Shown here: positions 22,201 to 32,700 of the stretch, in pieces | Layout: each line of letters opens with the position of its first letter | Numbering within the stretch: the stretch's first letter is position 1 | Notes under the pieces: generated by a model | Told to the model about the DNA's origin: nothing | The model's database searches: none | The model's input: only the letters and a program-made list of their open reading frames with translations | Program-made: the position numbers and the translations under genes | Virus record (IMG/VR): IMGVR_UViG_3300023116_000182 | Location: 1 to 32,976 of that record | Length of the DNA: 32,976 nt | DNA from: a virus | Strand: one strand, 5' to 3'

Positions 22201-25148
22201 ATGCTAATGCTGGAACAGCAGTAACGTTCAGTTCTGCAGGAACTGGAAACGCTCATACTCTCGAAATGTCTAAGAGAATGGAAAAAACCGTTCTCACGGT
22301 AGATAATGTTATTCAAAGTCCTATTGCATACACCAAAAAGCAGACTGATTTAACAGATAATGGTGGTTCAATTAACACCACAGATACCTTCTTATCTGTT
22401 ACTGGCATTTCTTCTCTGTTTGTTGGTGACCTATTGAAGATTGATAATGAATATGCTGAGGTTGTATCTGTTGGTTTAGGGACAACATCCGTCGGACCTA
22501 TAACCGAAACTGGATCATTCAACCTTGTTGAGGTTACTAGAGGTGCTGTCGGAAGTTCATCTTCAACACACACTGATGGTACTACCGCAAACGTTTATTC
22601 TGGTTCATTTAATATTGTTAACAATAAAGTACATTTTACAGAAGCACCTAGAGGAAATAATACCAATTCCGTCGATGCGAGCAACTTACCAACTGCAAGA
22701 TCTAATTTTGGTGGTAGAGTATATTTGAGAAATGATTACACTGCAAACAAGATATATGACAATATTTCAAAAGATTTCACTGGAATTGGTGCAACTTATA
22801 CGATAACTGTTGGGGGTGCAAATACTACTGGAATTGAAACTGGTAGTGGATTAGTTTTAATTAATGATATATTCCAAACTCCATCAACTGTAAATAATAT
22901 CGGAAATAATTACGAATACACTGAGAGTGTCGGTGTATCGAGCATAATATTTACAGGTATAACAACTGTACCTGGTGGTGATCTGTTTATATCAGATTAT
23001 GATATCAATCAGAACCAGTTACCACGAAGTGGTATTATTGTTTCCCTCGGTTCAACACCAGGTCTTGGATATGCACCATTAGTTGGAGCTTCTGTAACTG
23101 CTGTTGTCGGTGCTGGTGGATCTATTGTATCTGTTGGTCTTGGAACAACAGATTATCATGGTTCTGGATATAATGGAATAGTTTCTATTGGTATCAGCGT
23201 CTTCGAAGAAAATCATGATGGTGATACCGCATCTATTACTGCTATTGTTGGTGCTGGTGGCACACTCGCATTTGCAGTGGGTGCTGGTGGTACAGGATAT
23301 ACAAATCCACAAATATTTGTTTCTGAACCATCATATGAAAATCTTCAAGTAACTGGTGTTTCTAGAAGAGGAATAGGTGCTACAACTGATACTGGTACTG
23401 GATTACTGATATCAGTAGATACTGGTTATGCATCAACAACTGGTATTGGTTCAACACTGTTCTCAATATCTTCCTTCAAGATTACTAGACCAGGTTATGG
23501 ATTTAAAGTTGGGGACGTATTTACTCCTGTAGGATTAGTAACAGATGTAAATCTACCTTCTATATCAGAACAATTCCAACTGACAGTTCTTGATACATTC
23601 TCAGATTCATTTGCATCTTGGCAATTTGGTGAATTAGACTACATAGATTCAATATCAAGTCTCCAAAATGGTTCTAGAACTAGATTCCCACTCAATTATA
23701 ATGGCAGTCTTCTGAGTTTTGAAACATCAAATCCTGACATTGACTTAAATTATCTTCTCTTAGTATTCATAAATGGCATTCTTCAAGAACCTGGTGAAGC
23801 ATATTCATTTAATGGAGGCACTTCAGTAATCTTTACTGAACCACCATCAGCGGTTGATCCAGTTACTGGTGATGGAGATAAAATTTCTATATTCTTCTAT
23901 AGAGGAACTAGAAATACTGATAGTATACAAGTAGGGAACGATGTTGTAAAAGAAACTATCAAACCTGGTGATATCGTACTTGTTAAAGAAACCGAAAGTA
24001 ATCCTTCAACTGTCACCCAAGAAGAAAGAACAGTATTTAATTTTACAGAGTCCTCTATAATAGAAACAAACATTTATAGTGGTTCTGGTATTGATGAAGT
24101 CAATTTCAAACCTATTGACTGGACAAAACAAAAAGTCGATGCTGTTATTGCAGGAGAAGTTGTTTCCAAATCTAGAGATTCTATTGAGTCACAAGTTTAT
24201 CCAACAGCAAGAATTATTGGAGATTTAACAACCACTGATACTGAGATATTTGTAGATGATGCACAATTCTTCAATTATGAAGAAAATGAGTCTTCAATTA
24301 TAATCAGTTCAGTTAATGGTCTTATAGTTACTGGAAGTGATCCTGTTGCTGCGGCAATCACTGCTGTTGTCTCAGTTGCTGGTACAATTTCTTCACTGAC
24401 TATAAACGATGGTGGTTCTGGATATTCTGGTTCATCAGTTTCAATATCTATCGCAGCACCATCAACAATTGGTGTCGGTATTGGTACAACTGCTACCGCC
24501 ACAGCAACAGTTACTGGTGGAAGCATCACTTCAGCAACGGTAGTTAATGCTGGATTTGGTTATACCAGAACACAACCACCACAAGTTCTCACTCCAACTA
24601 CAAATGTCTCTTATGAGAATGTTGTTGAAATAGATGCTGTAATTGGTTCATCTGGTATTGTTACTGGAATTACTACTACAACTGGTTCCGGAACTCCACT
24701 TGCAATTAAGTTCTTCTTGAATTCTTCAGATGCATCTCCATGGACAGGTTTAGTTTCTGGATATCCAATTTACATATTTGATACTGGAGTTGGTTCTGGT
24801 GTAACATCAATTGATGATAGTAATTCTGCTGTTGTTGGAATCGGAACAAGCTTCTCAGATAATATTTACAAGATTCAATCAATCAGTTCTTCATCACAAA
24901 ACGCTGAGATAGTTGTCAACGTTGATTCTGGAACAAATACTGTTGGATTAGTAACTACTGGGTCTACAACAAATCCAGTCGGTAGATTCTCATGGGGTAG
25001 ATTATCTGGATTTACCAGAGCATCTGCACCAATTTCTATAGGTGTTACTGGTCTTACAATTGATTCTGGATTGTCCACATTCCCAACAATTCAAAGAAGG
25101 GGATATGGACTGAGACAAACTGGTGGTCTTAGAAAAGATCTGGGATAG
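13260..25148 (+). CDS. Giant gp7-position baseplate/virion structural protein with YHYH-like domain
   Basis: 3962 residues in one frame, nearly 12 kb, between gp6 and gp8, where T4 has gp7 (about 1030 residues). The helical N-terminus (about 1-75 and EFLREFYKKLKYSFTPGLED near 162) looks like the wedge-anchoring part. The rest is a beta-rich mosaic of recurring units: (a) an 'IDNE...Y...RG' unit at about 95-120, 334-360, 1525-1570 and 3050-3110; (b) an 'H.F.TG..V.Y...YYV' unit of about 50 residues near 600, 835, 960, 1800 and 2925; (c) a 'GG.GY...P...' unit at more than ten places. A YHYH-like domain lies at about 1225-1317 (GWAYDGNPIYGPYGY from G1231). Probably a peripheral baseplate arm or plate edge; exact role inferred. 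ATG 13260 follows the gp6 stop by one base. Confidence 0.85.
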   Translation: MIKTGFETRVKVQQIIENQLPEFLRSESPKSIDFLKQYYISQEYQGGAADLSNNLDQYLKFDNLTPEVISGSTTLSANIDAEVTTISVNSTKGFPAEYGLFQIDNEIFTYTGITTNTFTGCVRGFSAVTSYKNSLNPEELVFSTSDAATHTSGATVKNLSTEFLREFYKKLKYSFTPGLEDVDFVSDLDVNNFIKEARNLYESKGTEESFKILFKVLYGVTPKVIDLENYLIKPSSSRFLRREDVFVEAISGDPNKLVGQTIKKSSDSETQASVSEVEIFTRGGVSTYFKLSLFVGYDDRDTIEGTFAVQPKVTAINSVNPGGTVITVDSTIGFPSAGTLISGDNTITYTSKTVNQFLGCTGITDAISIKDEIRINETFYGYEDGDITKKVDIRITGVLSKFNQISDIKLASENQKIYVKNVGEKIPNPDSERSYKQVFANSWTYNTSPRYQVEKVDSTLFTLKSSLDGDIALRVGDSVDVLDETSETVYAQNATVSSIVGNDVTLSSLSPSIDLTTVNCSIRRNLNTATSSGTSLKYGNNLLVSDIQNIYNEKDEYFYAASNSLPSYEITTTVKKSSIASATSTTIQGYNNVTEKYSIISFSSSVPFKTGDEVYYSCSGTALSGLPEGTYYVKVLTPDNQIKLYRSVSLIESDIFVEFTFENASGSHSFVLSSQKDELISPQKILKKFPNKSNIKIGNDTATDTGAVGLLVNGVEVLSYKSKDKVYYGPIKNIQLYDGGSGYDVINPPTVTVSAPTSGTTALAQPVLNGKLQEVIVDPQNFDIKKINSITLTGGNGDGAILSPVLESRYREVEFDSRVSTSGGGVNITSETLTFTTAHNFSNGEPIVYNRNGNTSIGVGTFGGSDATTGLTLNSGSVYYAEVISSTSVRLYPTLTDYNSGINTVGFTTSSGQQGIHKFRTYNAKNTLRSIKVLNQGHGYQNRKLYVKTDGVSTIENTITFSNHGFSDGEIVTYTTTGSAIGGLSTSNRYYIIKNDSDTFRLANAGVGGTITSDYTRKDYVDLTTVGSGYHIFSYPDIQINIDAEYDGVTGIITATPVIKGEITDIYLYEQGTGYGTDILNFHKKPDVNIKNGKDVELKPIISGGKVSLVVVTNGGSEYSSPPDLTVNGVGVGAKLRAIVSSGKVTEVVVINGGIGYDSNTTVSSISRGLDGYAEANVRDLTLNSQNRFGDEILIENKDNNQGLEYAALGYANVIRTEFSESASAHSPIIGWAYDGNPIYGPYGYTDSSDVNSTYKALESGYVKSTASVTDRPSGFPAGFFVEDYKYIGGKDLDEYNGRYTKTPEFPNGVYAYFATINSSTLDTVFPYFVGNTFKSLPVSQGLDQDYDFNSSSLIRNTFPYKVSEDYADNDFISESNELTTVQANIDSITKGEITSLKVNFAGSGYAVGDVASFNNTGTNGGGLSASVKSLVGKDIVDVTTTVETYQSAKVIREDENTVSLHIPNINNVADGDKVTVSNLSTFIDNLTDSHTVGVTTENTYLVKQMPSNAISGVVTDFYVSRIPSSLSIGSTVSIGTEYLSVINIFPDNKVIRALRGITGAAHTVSTKATVLDGKLTLNVSTPYFDSRLNDKVYFNPSQSLGIGSETGISTSNSYIIGDLTKSISVPTQSIYLPNHPFKTSQEVVFNKVGINSVSVSNTETSAVFDLPLGNSQTVYVINKSKDYIGITTQVGLTTNTNGLYFQSFVPNGDDTDYQYSLESNFTQITAKVEEINALVSVSEQHSLKVSDNITLTAVPNESVGIAYSTSVTVKYNSTNNKLLINPIGFTSLGVDTSNNTLSLTSHDLKTGDKVFYDSSDELVSGLTTGSYYVYRIDDNTINLSETYYDALLLPPTVVSFASTGGAGHEISKINPRIDTVRNNNLVFDVSDSSLSGYSFKIYEDKNFYNELVSVGSSTSFNVTGVGTPGVTANASVTVNYGTDLPNTIFYNLEKSGYISTSDRDVKNSSEITFIDSHYNGTYPITSIGSTTFTISLKTKPENLNYTQSNTQTLKYSTTSSTERGGVDSMKIISKGLNYKKLPKFVSVASTTGANVDIIPESTNIGKINQVTIENPGFDFSADKTLSPEALVSPTINLTDRDTITNVNITSAGSNYSSAPDLVIVDYTTGQVYNSGLLEASLQGTGISDVKITDAPKGLSDGNNKVYAINNSNGVAISSVTSFTPSSVTFTLTTPILGFTTDAFTVGEKVFLENIVKNGTSGDGFNSADNGYNFFPVVSYTNSSPAVVSVDISEYTTNPGFAETTQSSYATIVKQSNYPTFTITQETLQFNIGEELLVLRSGSYYETNLTVTESIDSSIKVKGTYEIKKSDILLGKNSGTTATVDSIVNNRAFFEIDYSNRRDIGWSDDVGKLNSDYQVTPDNDYYQNLSYTVKSPKEYDDIVNPVNRLLHTSGLKNFADTEITNTSKVGVGNTVLSSTLAVLNIIEEKRVDTIKDFDLVLDTDTFDSKSKFLDFKTKTLTPYIDCVSNLVLPIDDISSQFSSSEGETELFVDVVDYDISTGYNKFFVQIKNTDGTEVQATEVITVPTTGPDIITAERGSIYNTSNEIGELSGFVDDNTSQLSLRFVPNDPFTKDYDIKILRTNFNTDLVGVGTSSVGFVDLTSTNTSVAAASTETIFSSSTSSTKSLFINAEIRNLTTNEINYVEIYVDHNGTDTYLSEYYLDNNELLQINQNFIGYFSADISGGIISVSYNNEDPDNVLVRSKTVGFGLTSVGIGTHIFKTTSQPDSSVKNARLQTNYENTTGISTILSLSKDDVTSVKSYVRVGYGNTTALHQFLVIGVGTDAHLTQYPFISDTSSTGIGTFASAIVGSNLVVNFYPDSDVTGIVTTQIYSEIFQTESDFINIANSFNYGTILESYNIKPFNGRNGARGNILDFELKTDGTPIFQKTFDPEDTNILDISTGTFTIADHFFNTGEKLNYASNSSFDGVSYSDIQVFGAADLPDEVYAIRLNTSQFKLATSKANANAGTAVTFSSAGTGNAHTLEMSKRMEKTVLTVDNVIQSPIAYTKKQTDLTDNGGSINTTDTFLSVTGISSLFVGDLLKIDNEYAEVVSVGLGTTSVGPITETGSFNLVEVTRGAVGSSSSTHTDGTTANVYSGSFNIVNNKVHFTEAPRGNNTNSVDASNLPTARSNFGGRVYLRNDYTANKIYDNISKDFTGIGATYTITVGGANTTGIETGSGLVLINDIFQTPSTVNNIGNNYEYTESVGVSSIIFTGITTVPGGDLFISDYDINQNQLPRSGIIVSLGSTPGLGYAPLVGASVTAVVGAGGSIVSVGLGTTDYHGSGYNGIVSIGISVFEENHDGDTASITAIVGAGGTLAFAVGAGGTGYTNPQIFVSEPSYENLQVTGVSRRGIGATTDTGTGLLISVDTGYASTTGIGSTLFSISSFKITRPGYGFKVGDVFTPVGLVTDVNLPSISEQFQLTVLDTFSDSFASWQFGELDYIDSISSLQNGSRTRFPLNYNGSLLSFETSNPDIDLNYLLLVFINGILQEPGEAYSFNGGTSVIFTEPPSAVDPVTGDGDKISIFFYRGTRNTDSIQVGNDVVKETIKPGDIVLVKETESNPSTVTQEERTVFNFTESSIIETNIYSGSGIDEVNFKPIDWTKQKVDAVIAGEVVSKSRDSIESQVYPTARIIGDLTTTDTEIFVDDAQFFNYEENESSIIISSVNGLIVTGSDPVAAAITAVVSVAGTISSLTINDGGSGYSGSSVSISIAAPSTIGVGIGTTATATATVTGGSITSATVVNAGFGYTRTQPPQVLTPTTNVSYENVVEIDAVIGSSGIVTGITTTTGSGTPLAIKFFLNSSDASPWTGLVSGYPIYIFDTGVGSGVTSIDDSNSAVVGIGTSFSDNIYKIQSISSSSQNAEIVVNVDSGTNTVGLVTTGSTTNPVGRFSWGRLSGFTRASAPISIGVTGLTIDSGLSTFPTIQRRGYGLRQTGGLRKDLG

Positions 25149-25149
25149 T

Positions 25150-25157
25150 TATAAATA
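25150..25157 (+). promoter_or_regulatory. T4-type late promoter upstream of gp8
   Basis: A perfect TATAAATA starts two bases after the giant gene's stop and 18 bases before ATG 25176. It gives gp8 and the following gene an independent late promoter, which may compensate for the 12-kb gene in front of them. Confidence 0.75.
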
Positions 25158-25175
25158 TAGAAAAAAGCTATTAAG

Positions 25176-26750
25176 ATGGCGGCAATTGTAACAGATCAGT
25201 TTAGAATATTAAACGCTGAAAATTTTATAAATTCGATAGAAGATACTTCTAATTCATATTATGTTTTTGTAGGATTATCTAATCCAAAATCCCCTGATGA
25301 TTCTTTTAGAAAACCTGATTGGGATACTGATACACCAAGTCCAACCGACAATTTTGAGTATAGCAACTTTGTCGGTAACGTTATGATGTATGGTAAACGT
25401 GTTACCTCTACTAATGCTAGAAGAGTTGTTAGAAGAATTGATTGGGAAAGAGGAAAGAAATATGAAATGTACCGTCATGATTATAGCGTCGATAACCCTT
25501 CACCAGTAAATTCCTCTGTGAGATTATATGACTCAAATTATTATGTAATGAATAGCGAATATAAAGTTTATATTTGTATTGATAATGGTTCATCAGGTAT
25601 TCTTACAACAGGTAAAGATTCTTTAGATGAACCAACTTTTACAGACTTGGAACCATCAAAAGCAGGAACAAGCAATGATGGGTACATCTGGAAGTATTTG
25701 TTTACAGTTGCTCCAAGTGATATCATAAAATTCGATTCTACCGAATATATTGCTTTGCCAAATAATTGGTCAACGTCATCTAATGCTCAGATAAAAGCAG
25801 TAAGAGATAATGCAAATTCTGATGTTAATTTGAATCAGATTAAAAAAGTTTATATTGAAAGTAGAGGTTCTGGATATTCTACGGGAGAACACACACTAAA
25901 CATCGTTGGTGATGGAACTGGTGGAAAGGTTATAGTTAGTGTTGATGTTAACAATAGAATTACTAATACAACAGTAACTTCTGGTGGAAGTGGTTATACA
26001 TTTGCTATGGTAGATTTAAGTCCTATCTCTGCTAGTGTAGTTGCTACTGCAAATAGAGCAAACTTAATCCCAATCATCCCACCATCAAAGGGTCATGGTT
26101 ATGACATCTACAGAGAACTGGGAGCAGATAAGGTTTTAGTTTATTCAAGATTTGATGATTCTACAAGAGATTTTCCAGTAAGCACAAATCTTTCTCAGAT
26201 TGGTATTGTAAAAAATCCAACTTCATACGGTTCGACTTCTGTACATACATCAAATAATTTTTCATCTTTAGGATCGATTAAATTTGATTCCACAATAACT
26301 GATACCCTTTCAGTTGGAGATGTTATTAGTCAAAGTGTTTTTGCTGGCACAGGAAACATAATAGGACAAGCAAAAGCATATGTTGCATCATGGGATAATG
26401 AAACGAAAGTAGCAAAGTACTTCCAAGATAGTTCTTTGTATCTCAATCCATCTACATATGATACGGTTGACTATACTGGTGTTTCAACTTCAGGAAAAGC
26501 ATATGCTTTTGAGTCAACAACAGAAAAAGTAGAAAAATCTGGATTTAGTCATTCTGTCAGTATCGCATTTACTGGAAGCACTACTACAGTAAACAACAAA
26601 GTTATTTCCTTGGGGTCTCAATTTACAAGTGGTCTTTCATCACCTGAGATAAATAAAGGGTCGGGGGATATAATTTATCTTGATAACCGCCCAGAGATTT
26701 CAAGAAATTCTAGACAAAAAGAAGACGTTAAAATTATCCTGGAATTCTAA
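25176..26750 (+). CDS. gp8: Baseplate wedge subunit gp8
   Basis: 524 residues, somewhat longer than T4 gp8 (about 330). Family hallmarks at the N-terminus: FRILNAENFINSIEDTSNSY, YYVFVGLSNP, and later RRIDWERGKKYEMYRHDYSV, NSEYKVYICIDNG, PSKAGTSNDGYIWKYLFTVA, all typical of T4-like cyanophage gp8. gp8 dimers sit at the wedge periphery and link gp7 and gp10. The extra length comes partly from an insert of two GG.GY-type units (about residues 228-280, SRGSGYSTGEH and TSGGSGYTF) of the same kind as in the giant protein, so material has moved between neighbours. Own late promoter upstream. Confidence 0.9.
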   Translation: MAAIVTDQFRILNAENFINSIEDTSNSYYVFVGLSNPKSPDDSFRKPDWDTDTPSPTDNFEYSNFVGNVMMYGKRVTSTNARRVVRRIDWERGKKYEMYRHDYSVDNPSPVNSSVRLYDSNYYVMNSEYKVYICIDNGSSGILTTGKDSLDEPTFTDLEPSKAGTSNDGYIWKYLFTVAPSDIIKFDSTEYIALPNNWSTSSNAQIKAVRDNANSDVNLNQIKKVYIESRGSGYSTGEHTLNIVGDGTGGKVIVSVDVNNRITNTTVTSGGSGYTFAMVDLSPISASVVATANRANLIPIIPPSKGHGYDIYRELGADKVLVYSRFDDSTRDFPVSTNLSQIGIVKNPTSYGSTSVHTSNNFSSLGSIKFDSTITDTLSVGDVISQSVFAGTGNIIGQAKAYVASWDNETKVAKYFQDSSLYLNPSTYDTVDYTGVSTSGKAYAFESTTEKVEKSGFSHSVSIAFTGSTTTVNNKVISLGSQFTSGLSSPEINKGSGDIIYLDNRPEISRNSRQKEDVKIILEF

Positions 26751-26753
26751 AAA

Positions 26754-29700
26754 ATGCCACAGAAAACAAATCTCAATATAAACCCTTACTATGATGATTT
26801 TGATAAGGAGAATAACTTCTACAGGGTTTTATTTAAACCAGGATTCCCAGTACAAGCGAGGGAGTTAACGACTTTACAATCAATTCTACAAAATCAAGTA
26901 GAATCTTTTGGAAGTCACATTTTCAAAGAGGGGTCGATGGTGATCCCCGGAAATGTTAATTATGATAATGAATACTATTCTGTAAAGATAAACGAACAAC
27001 ATCTTGGTATTGATGTTAGTGTTTATGCCGATAAACTTGTTGGAAAGAGAGTTAGAGGTCAAACATCTCAAATAGTAGCGGTAGTAGACAAATATCTTGC
27101 AGAATCTGATGCTGATGGTACAACAGATTTTACTTTATTTGTAAAATATTTAAGATCTGGTAGTAATAGCGAAATTTCATATTTTAATGATGGGGAGACT
27201 CTTATAGTTGAAGAGTCATTTACTTACGGAAACACTTCTGTTAATGCGGGCGATACAGTTGCTTCTTTAGTAGCACAAGATGCCTGTGCTAGAGGTTCTT
27301 CTGTCTCCATTGGTGCTGGGGTATATTTTATCAGAGGTACTTTTGTAGATGTTTCTTCTAATACAATTGTATTAGATCCATATACAAGTTCTCCATCATA
27401 TAGAGTTGGTCTCACCATTCTAGAAGAACTTGTAACTGCAAAAGATGATAATTCTTTGTATGATAATGCAAAAGGATTCTCAAATTACTCTGCACCAGGT
27501 GCAGATAGATTAAAGATTACAGCAACACTATCTAAGAAGAGTCTAACTGATTATAATGATACATCTTTTATAGAGTTAATTAAGTTAGAATCTGGTGTAA
27601 TTAAAAAATTACAGGATAAGTCGCAATACAGCATAATTAAAGATTATTTTGCGAAGAGAACTTATGAAGAGTCTGGTGACTATTCAATAGGTAACTTTGA
27701 TGTTTCTGTAAAAGAATCTCTTAATGATGGACTATCCAATCAAGGTGTATATACTTCATCACAAAAAACCGAAGATGGAAATGTTCCATCAGAAGATCTT
27801 TTAGCAGTTAAAGTATCTGCTGGAAAAGCTTATGTTAGAGGATATGATGTTGAATCAGTATCCACAACAGTACTGGACGCAGATAAACCAAGAGATACAG
27901 AAACGGTTGAATCATCCTTAGTACCATTTGAATTTGGTAGTTTGATTAAACTGAATAATGTTTCCGGTACTCCTTTTGTTGGTGTAAATAATAACTATAC
28001 AATTGACTTGTATAGTCAAAGAAAAACTTCTAACACAGCAGGAACTGGTGTTAAAGTTGGTGAAGCAAGGGTATATTCTTTCGGTGTATCTGATGCACCA
28101 TACTCAAATGCAGCAACTGATTGGGATTTGTATTTGTTTGATGTTCAGACATATACATCTTTGACCGTAAACACCTCTCTAACGTCCTCTGAATGTCCAG
28201 CAACGTCGTTCATCAGGGGTGTTAGTAGTGGAGCGTCTGGATATGTAGTTACCGCTGCTTCAGGGACCGTTCTAACCCTCACACAGACTTCTGGAACCTT
28301 TATTGCAGGAGAGCAAATTCTGATTAATGAAACATCAGAACTTTCAAGATCTGTTGTTTCTGCAAAAGTATATGGTATCCAAGATGTTAAATCTGTTTAC
28401 CAAGATTCTTCAGTTATATCAGGTTTTTCTACAGATTTTGTTGCCGACTTATCACTTCAAAAGTCCCTTCCAAAATCTTTTAGTATTACGGATACTGTTA
28501 CAATTACATCTGGTGGAAATGTAACTTCTCCGGGAAACAATTTTGTTGGTATTAAAACTGATTCCATTTTAAGATATCAAATTTCAGGTCTAAGCACAGA
28601 AACTTTTAATAGAGTTTCTTCAGTATCTGCTGATGGTCTTTCAATGACCGTTTCAGCAATTTCAAGTGTAGATGGTGTTTGTAGTGGTGATCTTCCAGTT
28701 TCTACCGAGAGTGTAACATTTTCACTCGGTAATCCATTAGTTAAAGATGGTGGTGGATTATATTCTAAGATCGAATCTGATAACGTATCTTCAGTAAGTC
28801 TTTTTGGTTCTAATTTAATAGTATCAAAACAAATCACTGGCAAAACAACTGCTGCTGATGGTACGTTAACATTAACTTCTTCAGATACAGGTATTACTAG
28901 TTCTTTCTTTGAAACATTTGACGCTGAAAGATACGGTGTATTTTACCAAACTGATGGTTCTGTAGAGGACTTGACTTCCGATCAATTTACACTTTCTTCT
29001 GGTGGAGATAGTGTAACTTTGAGTGGACTTACTGGAAGTGCTTCAGTTATTGTCAATACAACACTCAAGAAAAACGGTATTAAAGATAAGAAAAAGGAAT
29101 ATGTTAGAAGTGAAAAAATAGATATTTCAAATACTCGTTCTGGAATATCTACAAGTACTAACGGATTAACACAAAATTCTTACTATGGTTTACGTGTAGA
29201 AGATAAGGAAATTTCACTAAATCTTCCAGACGTTGCAAAAGTTATTGCAGTTTATGAGTCATATGATTCTAATTCTATTACGTTAGACTCTTTAGAATTC
29301 CCATCTGGTTTAGGTTTAGATACAAATTCAATCTTAGGTGAGAAGATAGTTGGAAGAACTAGTGGATCAATCGCCCAAATTGTAACAAGATCTTCTGCTA
29401 CTGTAGTTGAATTTGTATATTTAAATTCTAATAAATTTGTTGCTGGTGAAATAGTTGATTTTAAAGAGTCAAATATTTCTTCCACAATACAATCAATTAC
29501 TCTTGGCAATTATCAAGACATTACTGATAATTATCGTTTAGACAAAGGTCAGAGAGAACATTATTATGATTATTCCAGAATTGTTAGGAAGAATAATTCA
29601 TATGTTCCAAGTCACAAACTGAAAGTAATTTTCGATTACTATAGCATACCAACGAGTGATACTGGTGATGTATACACCGTAAATTCTTATGATGAAGAAC

Positions 29701-32700
29701 GATTCTCAGATGATATTCCAACACTGCAGGGTAATGTTAGAGCGTCAGATACTCTTGACTTTAGACCAAGAGTTGCTAGATTCTCATCTTCTTCAAGTTC
29801 CCCATTCGCTTTTGCAAATAGAAATTTTGCAACGGCATCCATCAATCCAACATTAGTTGTTTCTCCTCAAGAAAGTTCTCTGATTGGATACAATTTCTAT
29901 CTACCAAGAATCGATAAGGTTGTTTTAGATAAAGAGGGTAATTTCACTTTAATTAAGGGTGTTTCCTCCACAAGTCCTAAGGAACCAATTAATGTAGAAG
30001 AAGCGATGGATATCGCAACTATTGAGTATCCAGCATATCTCTACAGTACTGATGATGTAAAAATTTCTGTTGTTGATAACAGAAGATACACGATGAGAGA
30101 TATTGGTAAGATTGATGATAGGGTTACGAACCTAGAAACATTAACTTCATTATCTCTGTTAGAAGTTAATACCAAAACATTACAAATTAGAGATGTTGAT
30201 GGACTTGATAGATTTAAGTCAGGTTTCTTTGTAGATGACTTTAAATCTGTTGATAGAAGTGATAGAGAACTTTCTAAGTTTGATATTGATACAGAGAATA
30301 ATTTACTGTTATGTCAGGGAGATACTTTTGGATTCAAACCAGTAGTAGCACTGAATTCATCTTTGAATCAAGACACTGCTGATTTTTCTACAAATCTAAG
30401 TCTATTGGATTCTAATGTTCAGAAGACTGGTGATTTAATCACTCTGAAATATTCCGAAGTAGCTTGGAAGACACAAGCATTTGCTTCTAGAGTTGAAAAT
30501 GTAAATCCATTTAACATGGTTGAATATGTTGGTAATTTACAACTTACACCATCATCAGACTCTTGGGTAAGAACAATTTATGTTGATGGTGGAACAAGAC
30601 AGCAAACTGGTAGTTTTGACGGCACTTATACCGAAACTGTTAGAACTTCTAGCGTTAGAGATCCATTCATCCGCTCAAGAAACGTAGCATACAATGTTAC
30701 TGGATTGAAAGCATTTACAAGATACTATCCATTCTTCGATAATACTTCTGGAATTGATATAGTTCCCAAGTTAGTTGAAATTGAGATGACATCTGGTGTC
30801 TTTAGTGTTGGTGAAAGAGTCAGAGGTTTTGTTGGATCTAGCAATTTGTTTAATGTAAGAGTTGCTCAACCAAACCACAAGTCTGGTTCTTATGATAATC
30901 CATCTACAACATATTCTTCAAATCCATATAACACCTCAATAGAATTAGATACTTCTTATTCTGCATCATCAACTGTTTTGAATGTAGATCATCTTTCACT
31001 TGCCGATAGAGGTGATGGTAGATTTAGTGGATACTTGACAGTTGGTATGGTTTTGATTGGCGAAACAAGTGGTGCTCAAGCAACCGTATCTAACATCAGA
31101 GTTGTTACAGATTTGAATGGAAGTGCTTCTGGTGTATTCTTCATTAGAAATCCATTATCTTCACCAGTTCCACCATTGAGATTCTCAACAGGAACTAGTA
31201 CCTTCAAACTTACTTCTAGTTCGACTAATGCTGAACCACTTCCAGGAAGTTTGTTGATTAGTAGTGGAGAAACTACTTACAGTACTAGTGGTAGAATTGA
31301 TACCTTCAGACAAACCAGAGTAATTGTAAGAAGACCACCCCCACCACCACCAAGAAGAGTTGACCCTCTTGCTCAGTCTTTCACTACCGATTCTGATAAA
31401 GGATTATTCTTGTCATCTGTCGATCTTTACTTTGCAAGCAAAGATACTGTTGAAGACCTAATCGTTCAAGTAAGAACTGTAGAATTGGGTACACCAACAG
31501 CACAGTTAGTTGAAGATTATGCTTCTGTTGCTGTAAGTCCAAGTGAAATTACAACATCAACAGATGCATCAGTATCTACAAGAGTCAATTTCCCATCTCC
31601 AATTTATTTGCAACCAGATACTGAATACGCTTTAGTATTACTGTCACCAACTTCAGATAATTATGAAGTTTGGATTGCAAGAATGGGTGAAAATACTATT
31701 GAGACTTCAACACTTCCAGACGCTGAAACCATAAAGATTGGTCAACAGTATACTGGCGGAAGTTTGTTCAAATCTCAAAATGGTACTATTTGGACAGCAA
31801 GTCAGTTTGAAGATTTGAAATTTGTTCTTAATAGAGCAAGTTTTACTTCAACATCAGGTACAGCATACTTCTACAATCCTGTCATAGACAATCTGGACGA
31901 TGTAACGACATTAACTAGTAATTCCGTAAGAACTTTACCAAGAAAGTTAAAAGTTGGTATTACAACTTCGACTGCTTTAGATTCTGTTCTTACTATTGGT
32001 AGAAAAGTTAGCGATACAACTTCAGACACAGGTCCTTATGGATATATTGAACAAGTCGGTGGTAAATTGAGTACAGTATCCAACACAATAGTTGGTGCTG
32101 GATATAGCAACGGTACTTTCAGTAGTGTTTCCCTGTATTCAATTACAGGTTCTGGTACGGGTGCTGTTGGTGTGGTTACATTTGCTGCTGGTGTTCTTAG
32201 TGGTGATCCATTTATAACAACACCTGGTAGTGGATATGTTGTTGGTGACGTTCTTGGTATTACAACCTCAGATGTAACGAAGGGTTCTGGAGCACAAATT
32301 ACAGTCTCTGCTCTTAACGGATTTGATACCCTGTATCTGACAAATGTACAAGGTCAAGAACTTACCTCTGGTCAAGATTTGGTTGTTTATGATGGAGCTA
32401 CTGCAGTTTCTTATGCAAACACAGATATTACATCATCAACAACTATTAGCGATCTATATGATGGAAGAGTACTAGAAATTAATCAATATAATCATGGAAT
32501 GCACGCTGATAACAACTTGGTAACTCTTGCAAATATTGAACCAAATACAATTCCAACGTCTCTGACTGCTGCTATTGGATCTGGTGCTACAACGATATCT
32601 GTTGCAAACACTTCAATATTCTCAACTTTTGAAGGTATCTCAACCTCGAAAGGTTATGTCAAGATTGATAACGAAATTATTTTCTATGATAGCGTAACTG

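Noticed and set aside
22525-22728. 67-residue plus-strand frame inside the giant gene
   Set aside because: Low-complexity alternative frame of a clear long coding sequence.
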